A stretch of 52,699 bases of DNA from an uncultured bacterium (GCA_903862465.1 CAIOYH010000209.1:1-52699); one strand, 5' to 3'; positions 27,266-36,548 are shown, numbered from the stretch's first letter. Translations and numbers: made by a program. The notes: generated by a model from the sequence alone, not told the origin.

Positions 27266-27867
27266 GTTTGTTTTTGTTTGTTAAATATAAAACGATAGGG
27301 TAGTAGTGCATCTTCGGCAGCATAAGCCACTCCGATGCGGGTGGTGATAGTAATTTCTTCTTTGTTGGGCACTATGCCTTTATCTTCGAGCCAAATTTCC
27401 TTGCCCATCAAACTCAAGCCCGAATGAGAATAATGTATGCCCAAAGCCTTCGCCACTTTGCCCGGTCCTATGCCGAAATCTTTCGTGAGCTGCTGCTTCG
27501 ATGTTCTTTGGAGCATTAGTTCGATGCCTTCCATAGGTTCGATGGCGCGTATCAAAACCGCATGTGGCACATCTTTCTGATGCGTCACCACATTAAACAA
27601 CGAGTGCATGCCATAACACAGATACACATACGCCGTGCCACCTTCAGCATACATCACCTCGGTGCGTTGCGTGCGACGATTGTTGTAGGCATGAGAGGCT
27701 TTGTCCACCACGCCTGCATAAGCTTCCGTTTCCGTAATCATACCGCCCGTAAGCATCCCGGCGAAATATGTAAACACATATTTGCCCAACAATTCTTTCG
27801 CAATTTGAACCACATCGGCACGCTGATAAAAGGCTTTTTCGATTTTTGTCAAAACTTTTTTATGCAA
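27262..27867 (-). CDS. 3-methyladenine DNA glycosylase (AAG/MPG family)
   Basis: A 201-residue protein matching the Aag/Mpg family, which excises alkylated bases such as 3-methyladenine. Motifs are VAKELLGK-like (IAKELLGKYVF), ITETEAYAGVVDKASHAYNNRRTQR (read in two parts), AYVYLCYGMH, VLIRAIEP and IGPGKVAKALGI. No ATG is available: the frame opens with a TTG at 27867, and another TTG lies at 27852. A minus-strand TATTTTTG (27872-27865) overlaps the first, which favours 27852 or a leaderless start. It overlaps the RlmI-like gene by 4 bases. Confidence 0.9.
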   Translation of the reverse strand: MHKKVLTKIEKAFYQRADVVQIAKELLGKYVFTYFAGMLTGGMITETEAYAGVVDKASHAYNNRRTQRTEVMYAEGGTAYVYLCYGMHSLFNVVTHQKDVPHAVLIRAIEPMEGIELMLQRTSKQQLTKDFGIGPGKVAKALGIHYSHSGLSLMGKEIWLEDKGIVPNKEEITITTRIGVAYAAEDALLPYRFIFNKQKQT

Positions 27868-27897
27868 AAATAATAAATTGATTTAGTGTAATTTTAT

Positions 27898-27905
27898 TAT
27901 TTTTG
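27898..27905 (+). promoter_or_regulatory. -7 element of the GT-C glycosyltransferase promoter
   Basis: TATTTTTG matches TAnnTTTG, 32 bases before the ATG at 27938. A divergent minus-strand copy lies at 27872-27865 for the glycosylase gene. Confidence 0.5.
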
Positions 27906-27937
27906 CATTATTCACTCTTTTTATAAAAAACAGCATC

Positions 27938-29869
27938 ATGGATAAAAGAAATATTAAAAAGCAAGCGCCTGTTAAATCGACAGTTGCATCGAAACAAACG
28001 CATGCAAACGCCGCTATGTTAAAAACAGAAAATAAAAACTCTATGCCTGTCATTTTGTTTTTCGTCATGTTGGCGATTTCCTATTTTGTGTTCATCAACA
28101 ATTTTTATAACATCAAAGAACTGACCAACCCCTATATACAATCTCGTGCGCAAGGCATTATCAGCTTACAGCTTTTGATTTATACGGTGATTTACGGATT
28201 GTTTGGCTATTTTGCCTTTCGATTTATCAGCGGAAAATCGGACACAAAACTAACCACCATACTCACCATTGTGGGTTTTGCCGCCATTTTGATTTTGCAT
28301 TATATCGCTTTCAACAAAGCTTTTGAAGATGTGGACGACAACGCCTCCTACATGATAGCCGCCAAATCTTTGGTGGACAAACATGCGCCCTATTATCTCT
28401 ACATGCCCATAATGAAACCCGACACCGAAGGCGCCATCGGTTTGCCGCTCATGTTGATTCCGTTTTATGTGATATGGGGCATGAATTATGTGCCTATGGA
28501 AATCATGATTTATTTCACTTTAGTGGGCGCCGTTATTATGAGTTTCTTGGTGTTTCGCAAAATGGAAGGCAGTATTTTTGCCGTCATCATCACGCTTTTG
28601 TTTGCCACGCATCCTTATATTGTTTCGTTTTCGAGCATCATCATGACCGAAATACCCTTTATCTTTTGGTCGCTGTTGGCGATATTCCTGTGTTTGAAGT
28701 TTGAAGAAACGCCCAAGGTGAATTATGTCCTGTTGGTGGCTGCCGTTTTAGCTATCATCATGACCTATCTCACCCGTGCCATCGGAGCCGGTTTTGTGGC
28801 AGCGGTGATACTGTATTTTCTCATCAAATCCAATTTCTGGAAAGATATAAAAACAAAGAAGATGGCAGCTTTGAAAGATATCGCCGTCCTGAAGTTCCTG
28901 CTTATTTCGGGCTTGTTGATAGGGGGCATGTTGATTTATCAGCTATGGGCACGCTCCTTGGGCGGCAGTTCGCAAGCCGATGCTTTAGCAAAGATGAGTC
29001 TCTCTACTCAGTTTAGCAAGAATATGGGTTTGGTGTGGGATGTCTTCTCTCAAAACATCTTCTGCGGCAAACTAGCGCGCTACGGTGCCGACAGCAAACA
29101 GGTGTATCTCGAACCCGTGAGCATCCTATGGGTCATCATCTTTTTCATCACCATGGCGGGCATGGTCATCAGCATCTTCAAAAAACAATTGGTAGGTTTC
29201 TATTTCATCTTGGTGATGTTGGTGCTGTTGATAGGCAACTCTGCCCCGCAACAACTGACCGTTTCGCGCTATTTAATTGTGTTCACGCCTTTCATGATTT
29301 ATTTCTTATATTTAGGTGTGATGGGCTTGATAGCCTTGGTGGATAAGAAAAAACAAATTGCCAAAGCGTTGGGCATCGTGGTGCTGTGTTTCTTGTTGGG
29401 CAATTCCTTTGTGGGCGATGCGTTCGATGTGCAGCGTTCCACGCAGGAAACCTTGTATGCGCCGCCCTACAAAGCATTTTTGGATTGCGCCGTGTGGGCT
29501 AAAACCAACCTGCCCAAAGATGCCATCGTAGCTAGCCGCAAAGAACGGATTTTCTATATCTTTAGCGATGGAATGCGCGGCTACAAACATGTGCCTTCCA
29601 ACGAAATAAGCCGTTTGCAGGAAAAAATGGAGAAAGCTACCTCTGCCGAAGAACAAAACAAATTGATGACCGATTGGGAACAAAGCAAACTCGACCAAAT
29701 TCAACAAAACAACACGGCTTATATCATTGTTGACACCTTTTCGGCAACCCAACAACTCATGGGTCCCATCCTCGAAAAGAACCCCGACAAATTCAAACTG
29801 ATAAAGACCATAGGCGACGAACAAACAGGTCCTTGCTACGTGTTTCAGGTGGTGAAATGGTGGAAGTAG
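27938..29869 (+). CDS. GT-C fold membrane glycosyltransferase (family 39-like)
   Basis: A 643-residue integral membrane protein with about 12 hydrophobic segments between residues 30 and 500 and a soluble C-terminal domain of about 145 residues. The first loop after the second segment carries DVDDNASYMIAAKSL near residue 131, the acidic motif of GT-C enzymes that use lipid-linked sugars. A charged, Lys-rich N-terminus precedes the first membrane helix. It probably transfers a sugar from a polyprenyl carrier outside the membrane; the acceptor is unknown. A G-run follows the stop at 29872-29879. Confidence 0.75.
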   Translation: MDKRNIKKQAPVKSTVASKQTHANAAMLKTENKNSMPVILFFVMLAISYFVFINNFYNIKELTNPYIQSRAQGIISLQLLIYTVIYGLFGYFAFRFISGKSDTKLTTILTIVGFAAILILHYIAFNKAFEDVDDNASYMIAAKSLVDKHAPYYLYMPIMKPDTEGAIGLPLMLIPFYVIWGMNYVPMEIMIYFTLVGAVIMSFLVFRKMEGSIFAVIITLLFATHPYIVSFSSIIMTEIPFIFWSLLAIFLCLKFEETPKVNYVLLVAAVLAIIMTYLTRAIGAGFVAAVILYFLIKSNFWKDIKTKKMAALKDIAVLKFLLISGLLIGGMLIYQLWARSLGGSSQADALAKMSLSTQFSKNMGLVWDVFSQNIFCGKLARYGADSKQVYLEPVSILWVIIFFITMAGMVISIFKKQLVGFYFILVMLVLLIGNSAPQQLTVSRYLIVFTPFMIYFLYLGVMGLIALVDKKKQIAKALGIVVLCFLLGNSFVGDAFDVQRSTQETLYAPPYKAFLDCAVWAKTNLPKDAIVASRKERIFYIFSDGMRGYKHVPSNEISRLQEKMEKATSAEEQNKLMTDWEQSKLDQIQQNNTAYIIVDTFSATQQLMGPILEKNPDKFKLIKTIGDEQTGPCYVFQVVKWWK

Positions 29870-30074
29870 GCGGGGGGGGAGACCTTAAGACCCAAGCTCC
29901 AAATTCCAAATACCAAATACCAAGGGGCGGCGGGTTAATTTTCTATCTTTGGGAAGCAGTCGTGTAGTTTTTTCTTCTTTTTTTTTCTTGGAGCTTGGAA
30001 TTTGGAGCTTGGGATTTGGAATTTCGACACCTCTGTGTATCTCTGTAGCTCGGTGTATCTCTGTGTAACTTAAA

Positions 30075-30128
30075 AACCACGGAGACACTAAGAGCACTAA
30101 GGTACACTAAGAAATTCCCACAATAGAG
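30075..30128. repeat. CACTAAG dispersed repeat, copy 1
   Basis: A 54-bp element with ACTAAGAGCACTAAG and CACTAAGAAAT words. It matches 50909-50962 at 45 of 54 positions. Confidence 0.75.
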
Positions 30129-30198
30129 TAATTGTTATAATATTCTGATTAATAATATATTAATACAAACATAACTGTTTAAAAGTCATCCGAAATCA

Positions 30199-30440
30199 AT
30201 TCTTCCTCGAAATAAATTATTTTTCCTCCGAAATAAATTAATTTCTCTCCAATATTAATTTATTCCTCTCCGAAATAAATTAATTTCCCCCCAATATTAA
30301 TTAATTCCTCCCCGAAATAAATTAATTTCTCCCCAATATTAATTAATTCCTCCCCGAAATAAATTAATTTTTCTTCGAAATAAATTAATTTTTCTCCGAA
30401 ATAAATAAATTCCTCCCCGAAATTAGTTTATTATTCGCCG
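30199..30440. repeat. Tandem array B, exact 21-bp period
   Basis: The C-to-G/A junction of each unit falls at 30209, 30230, 30251 and so on to 30440, twelve positions in exact 21-base steps. The core is CCGAAATAAATTAA preceded by a pyrimidine run TTCCTCC. Between 30230 and 30356 units alternate with a CCAATATTAATTAA variant, so the local super-period is 42. AAATTAATTT at unit joints is a perfect palindrome. A partial off-phase unit lies at 30188-30199. Confidence 0.92.
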
Positions 30441-30724
30441 TTATATATTTTGAAATCAGGACATACTTTCGGCGTGTTTTATTTAACAATATAAGGAGAT
30501 TCAAAATTCAAATAATATATACCAAAATGCGACTATTTTTAGATGCAATAATTCAAAATATTACTATTTTAGTATAGGATAATTCTTTTTTTAATTATTT
30601 TTATCAGTCATTTATAAAAAATAATCAACTTGTAAACCACTCTTTATCTATACTATATAATTTATTTATCACCATTGTTAATAACTTTTATCGTACAAAT
30701 GTTATATAGTTTAAATTTTAGTAT

Positions 30725-30732
30725 TACTTTTG
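30725..30732 (+). promoter_or_regulatory. -7 element of the array-B gene
   Basis: TACTTTTG followed by TAAAATAAAT, 38 bases before the ATG at 30770. The TTTGTAAAA word is shared with the promoter of the paralogue at 51706. Confidence 0.5.
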
Positions 30733-30769
30733 TAAAATAAATTTAGTAATAACCATTAATTGTATAGAT

Positions 30770-31387
30770 ATGAAATTTAATGTAAGATTAGGATTTGGTG
30801 TCATCAATAATGAAAATGCTGTTATAATTGGCAATCGCTATGCCGCAGGGATTGACGATAACGCATATTTTCCGGGTGTTGACATCCAAGCGCAGGGAGT
30901 AAAGGTTGGAGTAAGCTCCGGCAAGCTTCTAACGGCATTAGAAAAGCCAAAATCACCCACCAGAACCAGTGATATTGCTGCAGCCCGAGTTGTTTGGGAA
31001 ACAGATGTGACTGCTTTGACAGGCATGGTTGAATTGGTTGTTTTGAACACAATAGCTTCTGACGAAGCGAAAATAGCCATGATTCAAAGTGCTAACATGG
31101 AAGTTGCAGGACATGGCAGTGGAAAAAAGCATGTTTTTTCTGCTAACAGAGGTGAAAATTCGGGTGAAGTTGTTTTTGATGCCGAAGGTGACGAAGCTGT
31201 TGCTCATCTTTACACTTGGTCGGCAGATTTGGACAACTTTACCAACAAAGCCGACCCATGGACAAGCTCGGGTGCCAAAACAACCGCAACAGGCGTGCCC
31301 AAAGCAAGACTTGCCTTTTTTCATAAAGGAATCTACACCAAAAAAAGAGTGGATTGGCAAGGACCTATCTTTTTAACGGTGTTGTAA
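30770..31387 (+). CDS. Array-associated protein B
   Basis: A 205-residue protein of unknown function, with no signal peptide or membrane segment. It begins MKFNVRLGF. A helical middle (about 75-110) includes SDEAKIAMIQSANMEV, and a beta-rich C-terminal half follows (EGDEAVAHLYTWSADLDNF, RLAFFHKGIY, DWQGPIFLTVL at the end). It is a clear paralogue of the protein at 51092-51706: shared blocks include A-x-x-I-A-x-I-x-S-A-x-M, DAVAH, NFTN, AFFH and GPIFLT. The C-terminus resembles a fibronectin-III domain. A 21-bp array lies about 330 bases upstream and a terminator just downstream, so it is a single-gene unit. Confidence 0.8.
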   Translation: MKFNVRLGFGVINNENAVIIGNRYAAGIDDNAYFPGVDIQAQGVKVGVSSGKLLTALEKPKSPTRTSDIAAARVVWETDVTALTGMVELVVLNTIASDEAKIAMIQSANMEVAGHGSGKKHVFSANRGENSGEVVFDAEGDEAVAHLYTWSADLDNFTNKADPWTSSGAKTTATGVPKARLAFFHKGIYTKKRVDWQGPIFLTVL

Positions 31388-31407
31388 AAAAATACAGAGA
31401 TGTCTTT

Positions 31408-31450
31408 AAAACAGGAATGCAGCGATTAGGGTGTGTTCCTGTTTTTTTTT
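31408..31450 (+). terminator. Rho-independent terminator of the array-B gene
   Basis: AAAACAGGAA and TTCCTGTTTT arms around an 18-base loop, then a T-run, 20 bases after the stop. Confidence 0.8.
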
Positions 31451-31480
31451 GTAATTAATGTTGGGGAGGGGATAATTGTT

Positions 31481-31488
31481 TATCTTTG
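31481..31488 (+). promoter_or_regulatory. -7 element before the small membrane protein gene
   Basis: TATCTTTG with TTG at 31461-31463, 17 bases upstream. The leader to 31601 is about 105 bases and holds a short decayed-looking frame but no clear gene. Confidence 0.45.
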
Positions 31489-31600
31489 TAAAAAAAATGA
31501 TGGAAACAAGCTGAAGCGGCAATTAGCTACGAAAATATTAGACTGATCGCAGCCAAGGCTAAATGAGAAACACAATTATTATTGATATTCTTAATAAAAT

Positions 31601-31954
31601 ATGATTATACTAGATTATTTATTTTATCGCTTGTATGCTTTTTGTCTTAAAATAAAAATCACGTCTCCTGCCTTTTCGGCAATAATATTTTTTGCAGCTT
31701 TAATAGCCTTAAACGTTGAAGGAATAAAACTTTTAATATACCCTACAGCATCAGAAAATTATAATGTTATTCGTTATTATTATTTTTTTATAATAGCTGT
31801 GCTTTATTTTATTTATATTTTTAAGGATAGATATGTAAAGATTTCTGAAAAATACAAAAATGAAAGCAGTTTGCAAAAGAAACTAGGTTACTCAATTATT
31901 ATTATTTATTTTTTACTTTCTCAAGTATTACTTTTTTTTACCCGTTATTCTTAG
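31601..31954 (+). CDS. Small hypothetical membrane protein
   Basis: A 117-residue protein with three hydrophobic segments: about residues 22-45 (FSAIIFFAALIALNVEG), 60-78 (YYYFFIIAVLYFIYIF) and 93-112 (YSIIIIYFLLSQVLLFF). I recognise no family. The start ATG at 31601 follows an AT-rich leader. The next gene begins 27 bases later on the same strand, so the two are probably co-transcribed. Confidence 0.55.
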   Translation: MIILDYLFYRLYAFCLKIKITSPAFSAIIFFAALIALNVEGIKLLIYPTASENYNVIRYYYFFIIAVLYFIYIFKDRYVKISEKYKNESSLQKKLGYSIIIIYFLLSQVLLFFTRYS

Positions 31955-31981
31955 ATTCCTATGCAACTTTAACTTTTGAAA

Positions 31982-32578
31982 ATGATGAAAAGTAAAATAT
32001 TATTTATCTGTTTATTTGTGTTTTGCATCTTAATTTCAGCCATACCAAGCGTTGCACAAAAAAGTCATAACAATGATTGTATTATAGTAAAAATAAAGCC
32101 ATCAAAAAAGGTTTTCTTTAAAAATGATTATGCTTTTTTCGTATTGCGATTTCGAAATATTTCCGATTCGATTATTAATATACCATGGAAGCCTGAAATT
32201 GATTCTACTGAAATTTCATGTGATGAAAAACAAACTCATTACTCTATTGACATTTTAGTAAATTTGCTTAAAATGGATTCAAATAATATCTATCAACCTT
32301 ATTATTGGAGCATTGATATTGATTATTTAGGACCAATAAGTATTAATATAGATTCGGATAGTGTTATTATTCCACAAAAGACGGTTGAGGACGCTAAGAT
32401 GCCAAAAAATATTTCATTAAATAAAAATGAAACAGTTAATTTAGTTATCAATCTTTTTCCTTATTTGATAGATATGGAATCAGGAGCTTACAAAGGACGA
32501 GTATGTTTTATTGCAAGTAAATATAATAATTGCAAAGATATATATTCAAATTGGGTAAAATTCAAGATAATGAACTAA
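31982..32578 (+). CDS. Secreted hypothetical protein
   Basis: About 198 residues. The frame opens with a TTG at 31976, but the ATGs at 31982 and 31985 are the natural starts of the signal peptide (MMKSKILFICLFVFCILIS...VAQ). The mature part is probably one beta-sandwich: VKIKPSKKVFFKNDYAFFVLRFRNISD resembles an Ig-like strand pattern (read here in two pieces around K-N-D), and later strands include KGRVCFIASKY. I recognise no family. It follows a small membrane protein gene and is followed by a short terminator. Confidence 0.6.
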   Translation: MMKSKILFICLFVFCILISAIPSVAQKSHNNDCIIVKIKPSKKVFFKNDYAFFVLRFRNISDSIINIPWKPEIDSTEISCDEKQTHYSIDILVNLLKMDSNNIYQPYYWSIDIDYLGPISINIDSDSVIIPQKTVEDAKMPKNISLNKNETVNLVINLFPYLIDMESGAYKGRVCFIASKYNNCKDIYSNWVKFKIMN

Positions 32579-32630
32579 TAAAAAGTTATTCCTGTTCAGC
32601 GGTAAGCTCTGCCTCCTTCGTCAATATCAA

Positions 32631-32647
32631 AAAAGGCTCTGCCTTTT
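32631..32647 (+). terminator. Short terminator-like hairpin
   Basis: AAAAGGC-TCT-GCCTTTT, 53 bases after the secreted protein gene. Confidence 0.55.
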
Positions 32648-32680
32648 AATAAGATATTCTACACAGCACTATTAAAAAAA

Positions 32681-32806
32681 CCTTAGTAGAAATGGATGAC
32701 ATAAGCCCACAACAACCTTATTAGCTTATTGATTTTATTGAAAAATGTTGAGAATAAAATAAGGTTATAAGGTTGGTTTTTTTTGTAGTTAGCTCTTCTA
32801 CTAAGG
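32681..32806. mobile_element. MITE-like element of 126 bp
   Basis: Perfect 11-bp terminal inverted repeats CCTTAGTAGAA / TTCTACTAAGG, flanked by identical 8-bp direct repeats TAAAAAAA (32673-32680 and 32807-32814). Inside is a second nested inverted pair CAACCTTAT / ATAAGGTTG. No coding capacity. The flanks are A-rich, so the direct repeat may be partly chance. Confidence 0.6.
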
Positions 32807-32891
32807 TAAAAAAAACAGGAAATAAGGTTCTTTTTGCGTTGATTGAATAAAACCACAAACCTAAAATCTCAAATCTCAAATCAAAAATCCT

Positions 32892-33611
32892 CTACTTCGC
32901 CCGAAACAACCCATACTTCACTATACAAACCAAAGCCCGCACCCCATCTTTCCAACCTATCTTCTTGCCTTCGTCCACCCCGCGTGCAAAGTAGGAGATA
33001 CTCACTTCATAGATTTTTATCTTCGGCACACGCGCTACTTTTATGGTTACTTCGGGCTCAAAACCAAAACGTTTCTCCGTCAGGTGTATATTTTTGATGA
33101 TATCTGCTTTGAACAATTTGTAGCAGGTTTCCATATCGGTCAGCGTGAGATTGATAAACAAATTGGTACACCATGTCAGCACCTTATTAGCTCTTAGGTT
33201 GCGTTTCTTCAACACGCGATGCACGCTGCCGCCCGCAAAGCGCGAACCAAACACCACATCGGCAAAACCTTCCACCATAGGTTTCAACAAAATGTTGAAC
33301 TCCGTCGGGTCACATTCCAAATCCGCATCTTGTATGATGATATAATCGCCTGTTGCTTTCTCTATGCCTTTGTGAATGGCGGCGCCTTTGCCTTGGTTCA
33401 CTTCTTGTTTCACATACTGTATGTTGGCTTCGGGATGCGCCTTCAGGTAAGAGAGTATTTGTTGTTCGGTGGAGTCTTTCGAGCAATCGTTCACCACGAT
33501 AAGTTCCTTCTCAATCCCTCCAATCAGATTCACACTTAAAACTTTATCCAACACATTGCAAATTGTTTTTTCCTCATTATAAGCAGGAATTAAAACCGAC
33601 AGCTTCTTCAT
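32892..33611 (-). CDS. Glycosyltransferase family 2, dolichol-phosphate-mannose-synthase-like
   Basis: A 239-residue soluble GT-A enzyme. The opening [15 protein letters not shown], then [13 protein letters not shown], then the metal-binding [14 protein letters not shown] (DAD near residue 96) are as in DPM1/Ppm1-like enzymes that load a sugar on polyprenyl phosphate. The catalytic region continues with VFGSRFAGG. It has no membrane anchor. It starts 6 bases after the GT2 gene upstream, so the two form one unit. It might supply the lipid-linked sugar for a GT-C enzyme like that at 27938, which is inference. Confidence 0.88.
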   Translation of the reverse strand: MKKLSVLIPAYNEEKTICNVLDKVLSVNLIGGIEKELIVVNDCSKDSTEQQILSYLKAHPEANIQYVKQEVNQGKGAAIHKGIEKATGDYIIIQDADLECDPTEFNILLKPMVEGFADVVFGSRFAGGSVHRVLKKRNLRANKVLTWCTNLFINLTLTDMETCYKLFKADIIKNIHLTEKRFGFEPEVTIKVARVPKIKIYEVSISYFARGVDEGKKIGWKDGVRALVCIVKYGLFRAK

Positions 33612-33617
33612 GAAATG

Positions 33618-34631
33618 CTAATTTATTTTGTTTTTTAAATCTGTAAACTTTTTCTTTTTCCGTAGATAATAATCCGTAACGATATTGCCTTGATACACAT
33701 GACTGACATCATGCTGTTGCAACATCTTACGTTTTCTTTTGATGGCATGATGATGTCGGTAAAAGGAAAAATGTGCCCGCGTAACCGCCACAAAATCGCT
33801 GAAACCTCCTTCAAATAGAAACTTCACCGCCGCAACACCATCCAACAACAAGCGAGTAGCAAAAACGCGAACCACTCTTTCTTTTGGAAGATTCTTATAC
33901 AACAGCGTGAAGTTGTTCCTGAAATTCAGATAGGTCTTCCGCGCAGAACTCTTCGGTAAAGTGCCCCCGCCAATATGATACACCACCGCATCGGGGCAAT
34001 ACATAATCTTATAGCCCGAGTTCTTCAGTCGCCAACAGTAATCAATTTCTTCCATGTGCGCAAAGAAATCCTCGTCCAAACCTCCAAATTGATGATACAA
34101 CTCAGCCCGAACAAACATGCAAGCACCCGTAGCCCAAAAGATTTCTGCCACATCATCATATTGCCCATGGTCTTCTTCCAAAGACATAAACAAACGCCCT
34201 CGGCAAAACGGATAACCATATTTGTCAATAAAGCCTCCTGCTGCACCTGCATATTCAAACTTCTCTTTTTCGTAAAACGAACGTATCTTCGGTTGACAGG
34301 CTGCAATCGTCGCATCGCTATCCATCAAACGAATCACAGGCTCTATCCAATGATCCGTCACTTCAATATCCGAATTCAATAATACATAATATTCGGCATC
34401 CACCTGCTTCAGCGCATCATTATATCCTTTAGCGAAGCCGCCATTGCTCTCATTTTGAATGATACGAACCTCAGGGAAATGTGTTTGCAGAAACTCAACC
34501 GAGTCATCAGCGGATGCATTATCGGCAACAATAATATCAGCAACATCTTTGCTGTGGCGTATCACCACAGGCAAAAACTGCTTCAGGAATTCTTTACCAT
34601 TCCAATTTAATATAACGATTGCGACTTTCAA
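33618..34631 (-). CDS. Glycosyltransferase family 2, rhamnosyltransferase-like
   Basis: A 337-residue GT-A glycosyltransferase: VAIVILNWNGKEFL at the start, DIIVADNASADDS near residue 32, EYYVLLNSDIEV near 80 (the DxD equivalent) and EEIDYCWRLKNSGY near 190. The pattern fits the large family of cell-surface glycan transferases that move deoxysugars. No membrane segment is clear. It lies 93 bases downstream of the GWxTD gene and 6 bases upstream of the second GT2 gene. Confidence 0.88.
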   Translation of the reverse strand: MKVAIVILNWNGKEFLKQFLPVVIRHSKDVADIIVADNASADDSVEFLQTHFPEVRIIQNESNGGFAKGYNDALKQVDAEYYVLLNSDIEVTDHWIEPVIRLMDSDATIAACQPKIRSFYEKEKFEYAGAAGGFIDKYGYPFCRGRLFMSLEEDHGQYDDVAEIFWATGACMFVRAELYHQFGGLDEDFFAHMEEIDYCWRLKNSGYKIMYCPDAVVYHIGGGTLPKSSARKTYLNFRNNFTLLYKNLPKERVVRVFATRLLLDGVAAVKFLFEGGFSDFVAVTRAHFSFYRHHHAIKRKRKMLQQHDVSHVYQGNIVTDYYLRKKKKFTDLKNKIN

Positions 34632-34724
34632 GTGGGCAAATTTATACTATTTTTCGGAAAGTAAGAAGGTTTTTGACGAAAACTATCAAATTATTTTTCT
34701 TTTAAAAGATGAAAGAATCACTAT

Positions 34725-36194
34725 TTACTTAGGATTTTTGAAGAGTTCGTCACTCTTTCTGCCAAAATGTTCTCTGACGCCATCATTGTCTATATCATTG
34801 GTAACATTGTTTCGTCCATAGATTTTTTGCTGCCATTTGTAGTCGTTCACTTCGCCTATGGCATCTGAATGTATCAGTGTGAAATCGTTGGAGGCTAAAT
34901 CCATATCGCAGAACACAAATTTCTTGTTCTTTTGATTTTTGCAAGTGTAATAATGCCATATTTCGTAAGGAAAGGCACTCGGCTCGAAATATTGTTTTGC
35001 AATCGAGTTGGGTTCGCCATATTCCAAATACACGCGTCCACGGTCTGTTTCATATCCTTTCTTGATGCTAGTGCTAAATTCACCGTTCACCTTTTTTACT
35101 TCTATCAAATATGTTGCCCAAGCGCCACCGGGGTTTTCTGCATTACGCGTTTGCCAAAACGACAAGAAATACTTCTGCATGGAACTCAATTCCTTTCTAT
35201 TGACTTGATTCTTGGCAAAGATGCGTTCGTTTTCGCTCGAAATAGGGTAGAGGCAACGGATATATTCTGCCAAAGTATCTTTGTTGGCGTACATCTCCAC
35301 AAAAGAATGTTCGGTCACCACATTTTCGATAGTAGTCATCGGCGCCTGAACTTTGCTATTGTCGCGTTCAAAATAAAACTTCTGAACCGACACTTGTTTG
35401 TTCATCTTGTCGCGCACCTCAATCACCAAATTATAATTTCCCGTAGGCAATGCCGACAAATCAAACTCATTGAAAACAACATTCACAGGCTTGGCAGTCT
35501 CTTTCTTCACTTTTACAAAGGGATCAACCAACTTTCCGTTTTCAAATATTTCAATATAAGAACTCAATAAGTACTTTTCTTCAACCCCAAACGCCTTGTC
35601 CGCATTGTAAACTTCAGCATAATAAGTCATTTTGTTCACCTTGTCGGGATAATAATACAAGATGTAAGGCACCAAATCATAACCGCTTTTGGATAGTATG
35701 TTTACCGTTTCTGTTTTCTTAAACGATTCTACCACTTCGATGCCTGAGATGCCAATTTTTGCGACAGGATACGAAATGTCAATGGTTTCATTGCCTTTGA
35801 ACGGAATGGAGGTGGAGTTTTTGTCGGCAATAATGATTTCAACATCATACGTGCCATTCGGTAAGATGAAACGCTGTTGGTCAATAAAATTAAAGTTCAC
35901 CGCGTTGGTGTCTTCCACTTCGGGACTCAACAAATTGTATTTCTTGAAATCTTTAATCACCGAATCCTGACGGAAGATAAGCGTAACTTCGATGGTTGAC
36001 TGAAACTTATCACTAGTGTTTTTCATGAAGTGAACACTTCTGCCCACAACAGTCAGATAAGTTTCGATGTAGGGACCATCCGTAGGGGAATAAAAGGTAG
36101 CATACGACATAAATGCTTGCATCCGCTTTGCATAAGAGCTAAAGCTGATTGTTGAAAGAAGCATGAGGCTGATAATGAATACATTTTTTTTCAT
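34725..36194 (-). CDS. GWxTD domain-containing secreted protein
   Basis: A 489-residue protein with a signal peptide (MKKNVFIISLMLLSTISFSSYA). Several beta-rich segments cover residues 25-330. The GWxTD domain follows at about 340-480: the signature appears as KKGYETDRGRVYLEYGEPN near residue 400, with Y replacing the usual W, followed by YEIWHYY. These domains are found in Bacteroidota envelope proteins of unknown function. It is first of a possible three-gene unit with the two GT2 genes. Confidence 0.85.
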   Translation of the reverse strand: MKKNVFIISLMLLSTISFSSYAKRMQAFMSYATFYSPTDGPYIETYLTVVGRSVHFMKNTSDKFQSTIEVTLIFRQDSVIKDFKKYNLLSPEVEDTNAVNFNFIDQQRFILPNGTYDVEIIIADKNSTSIPFKGNETIDISYPVAKIGISGIEVVESFKKTETVNILSKSGYDLVPYILYYYPDKVNKMTYYAEVYNADKAFGVEEKYLLSSYIEIFENGKLVDPFVKVKKETAKPVNVVFNEFDLSALPTGNYNLVIEVRDKMNKQVSVQKFYFERDNSKVQAPMTTIENVVTEHSFVEMYANKDTLAEYIRCLYPISSENERIFAKNQVNRKELSSMQKYFLSFWQTRNAENPGGAWATYLIEVKKVNGEFSTSIKKGYETDRGRVYLEYGEPNSIAKQYFEPSAFPYEIWHYYTCKNQKNKKFVFCDMDLASNDFTLIHSDAIGEVNDYKWQQKIYGRNNVTNDIDNDGVREHFGRKSDELFKNPK

Positions 36195-36315
36195 GGCAAT
36201 AGATTTTAAAGAATATACAAAGATAGTAGTATTTTTTTATTTTCCGTAAATAATTTATGATGAATCAGTTTACGGCAGCATTTGGCAAGTTAACGGTAAG
36301 AAAATGAAAAAAATA

Positions 36316-36345
36316 TTTGCAGAATAAAAAAAAATAGTACTTTTG
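36316..36345 (+). promoter_or_regulatory. Promoter of tRNA-Ser(TGA)
   Basis: TTTG (36316-36319), 18 bases, then TACTTTTG (36338-36345), a good -33/-7 pair ending 5 bases before the tRNA. Confidence 0.65.
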
Positions 36346-36349
36346 CAGC

Positions 36350-36434
36350 GGAGAGATGGCAGAGCGGTCGATTGCGGCGGTCTTGAAAACCGTTGAGGGT
36401 AACACCTCCGGGGGTTCGAATCCCCCTTTCTCCG
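36350..36434 (+). tRNA. tRNA-Ser(TGA)
   Basis: A class II tRNA. The acceptor GGAGAGA pairs with TTTCTCC (one wobble), the anticodon loop is CTTGAAA (anticodon TGA), the variable arm is long, and the T-arm contains GGTTCGAATCC. Integrase remnants follow it. Confidence 0.95.
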
Positions 36435-36548
36435 CTGATTATCAATGCAAAATAAAGCAAACCACTGTAAACACATGATTTATAGTGGTTTTTTTTATTC
36501 CTAAAATGCAGATAAAAGCAAAATAATGCACATTTACGGTGCCCAATT

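Larger units (their letters stand above)
29870..30769. other. Gene-free region with repeat words and tandem array B
   Basis: From left to right: a G-run (29872-29879), CCAAGCTCCAAATTCC-type words in both orientations (29888-30025), a CTCTGTGTATCTCTG-type piece, a 54-bp CACTAAG repeat (30075-30128), the 21-bp array (30199-30440), and about 280 AT-rich bases before the promoter of the gene at 30770. No convincing open frame is present. Confidence 0.7.

Noticed and set aside
29872-29879. G-run after the GT-C gene as a second phase-variable tract
   Set aside because: It lies after the stop codon and cannot change the frame.
31498-31564. Short frame reading AAISYENIRLIAAKAK before a stop
   Set aside because: It follows an in-frame stop and has no start. 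It may be the tail of a lost gene but is too short to support.
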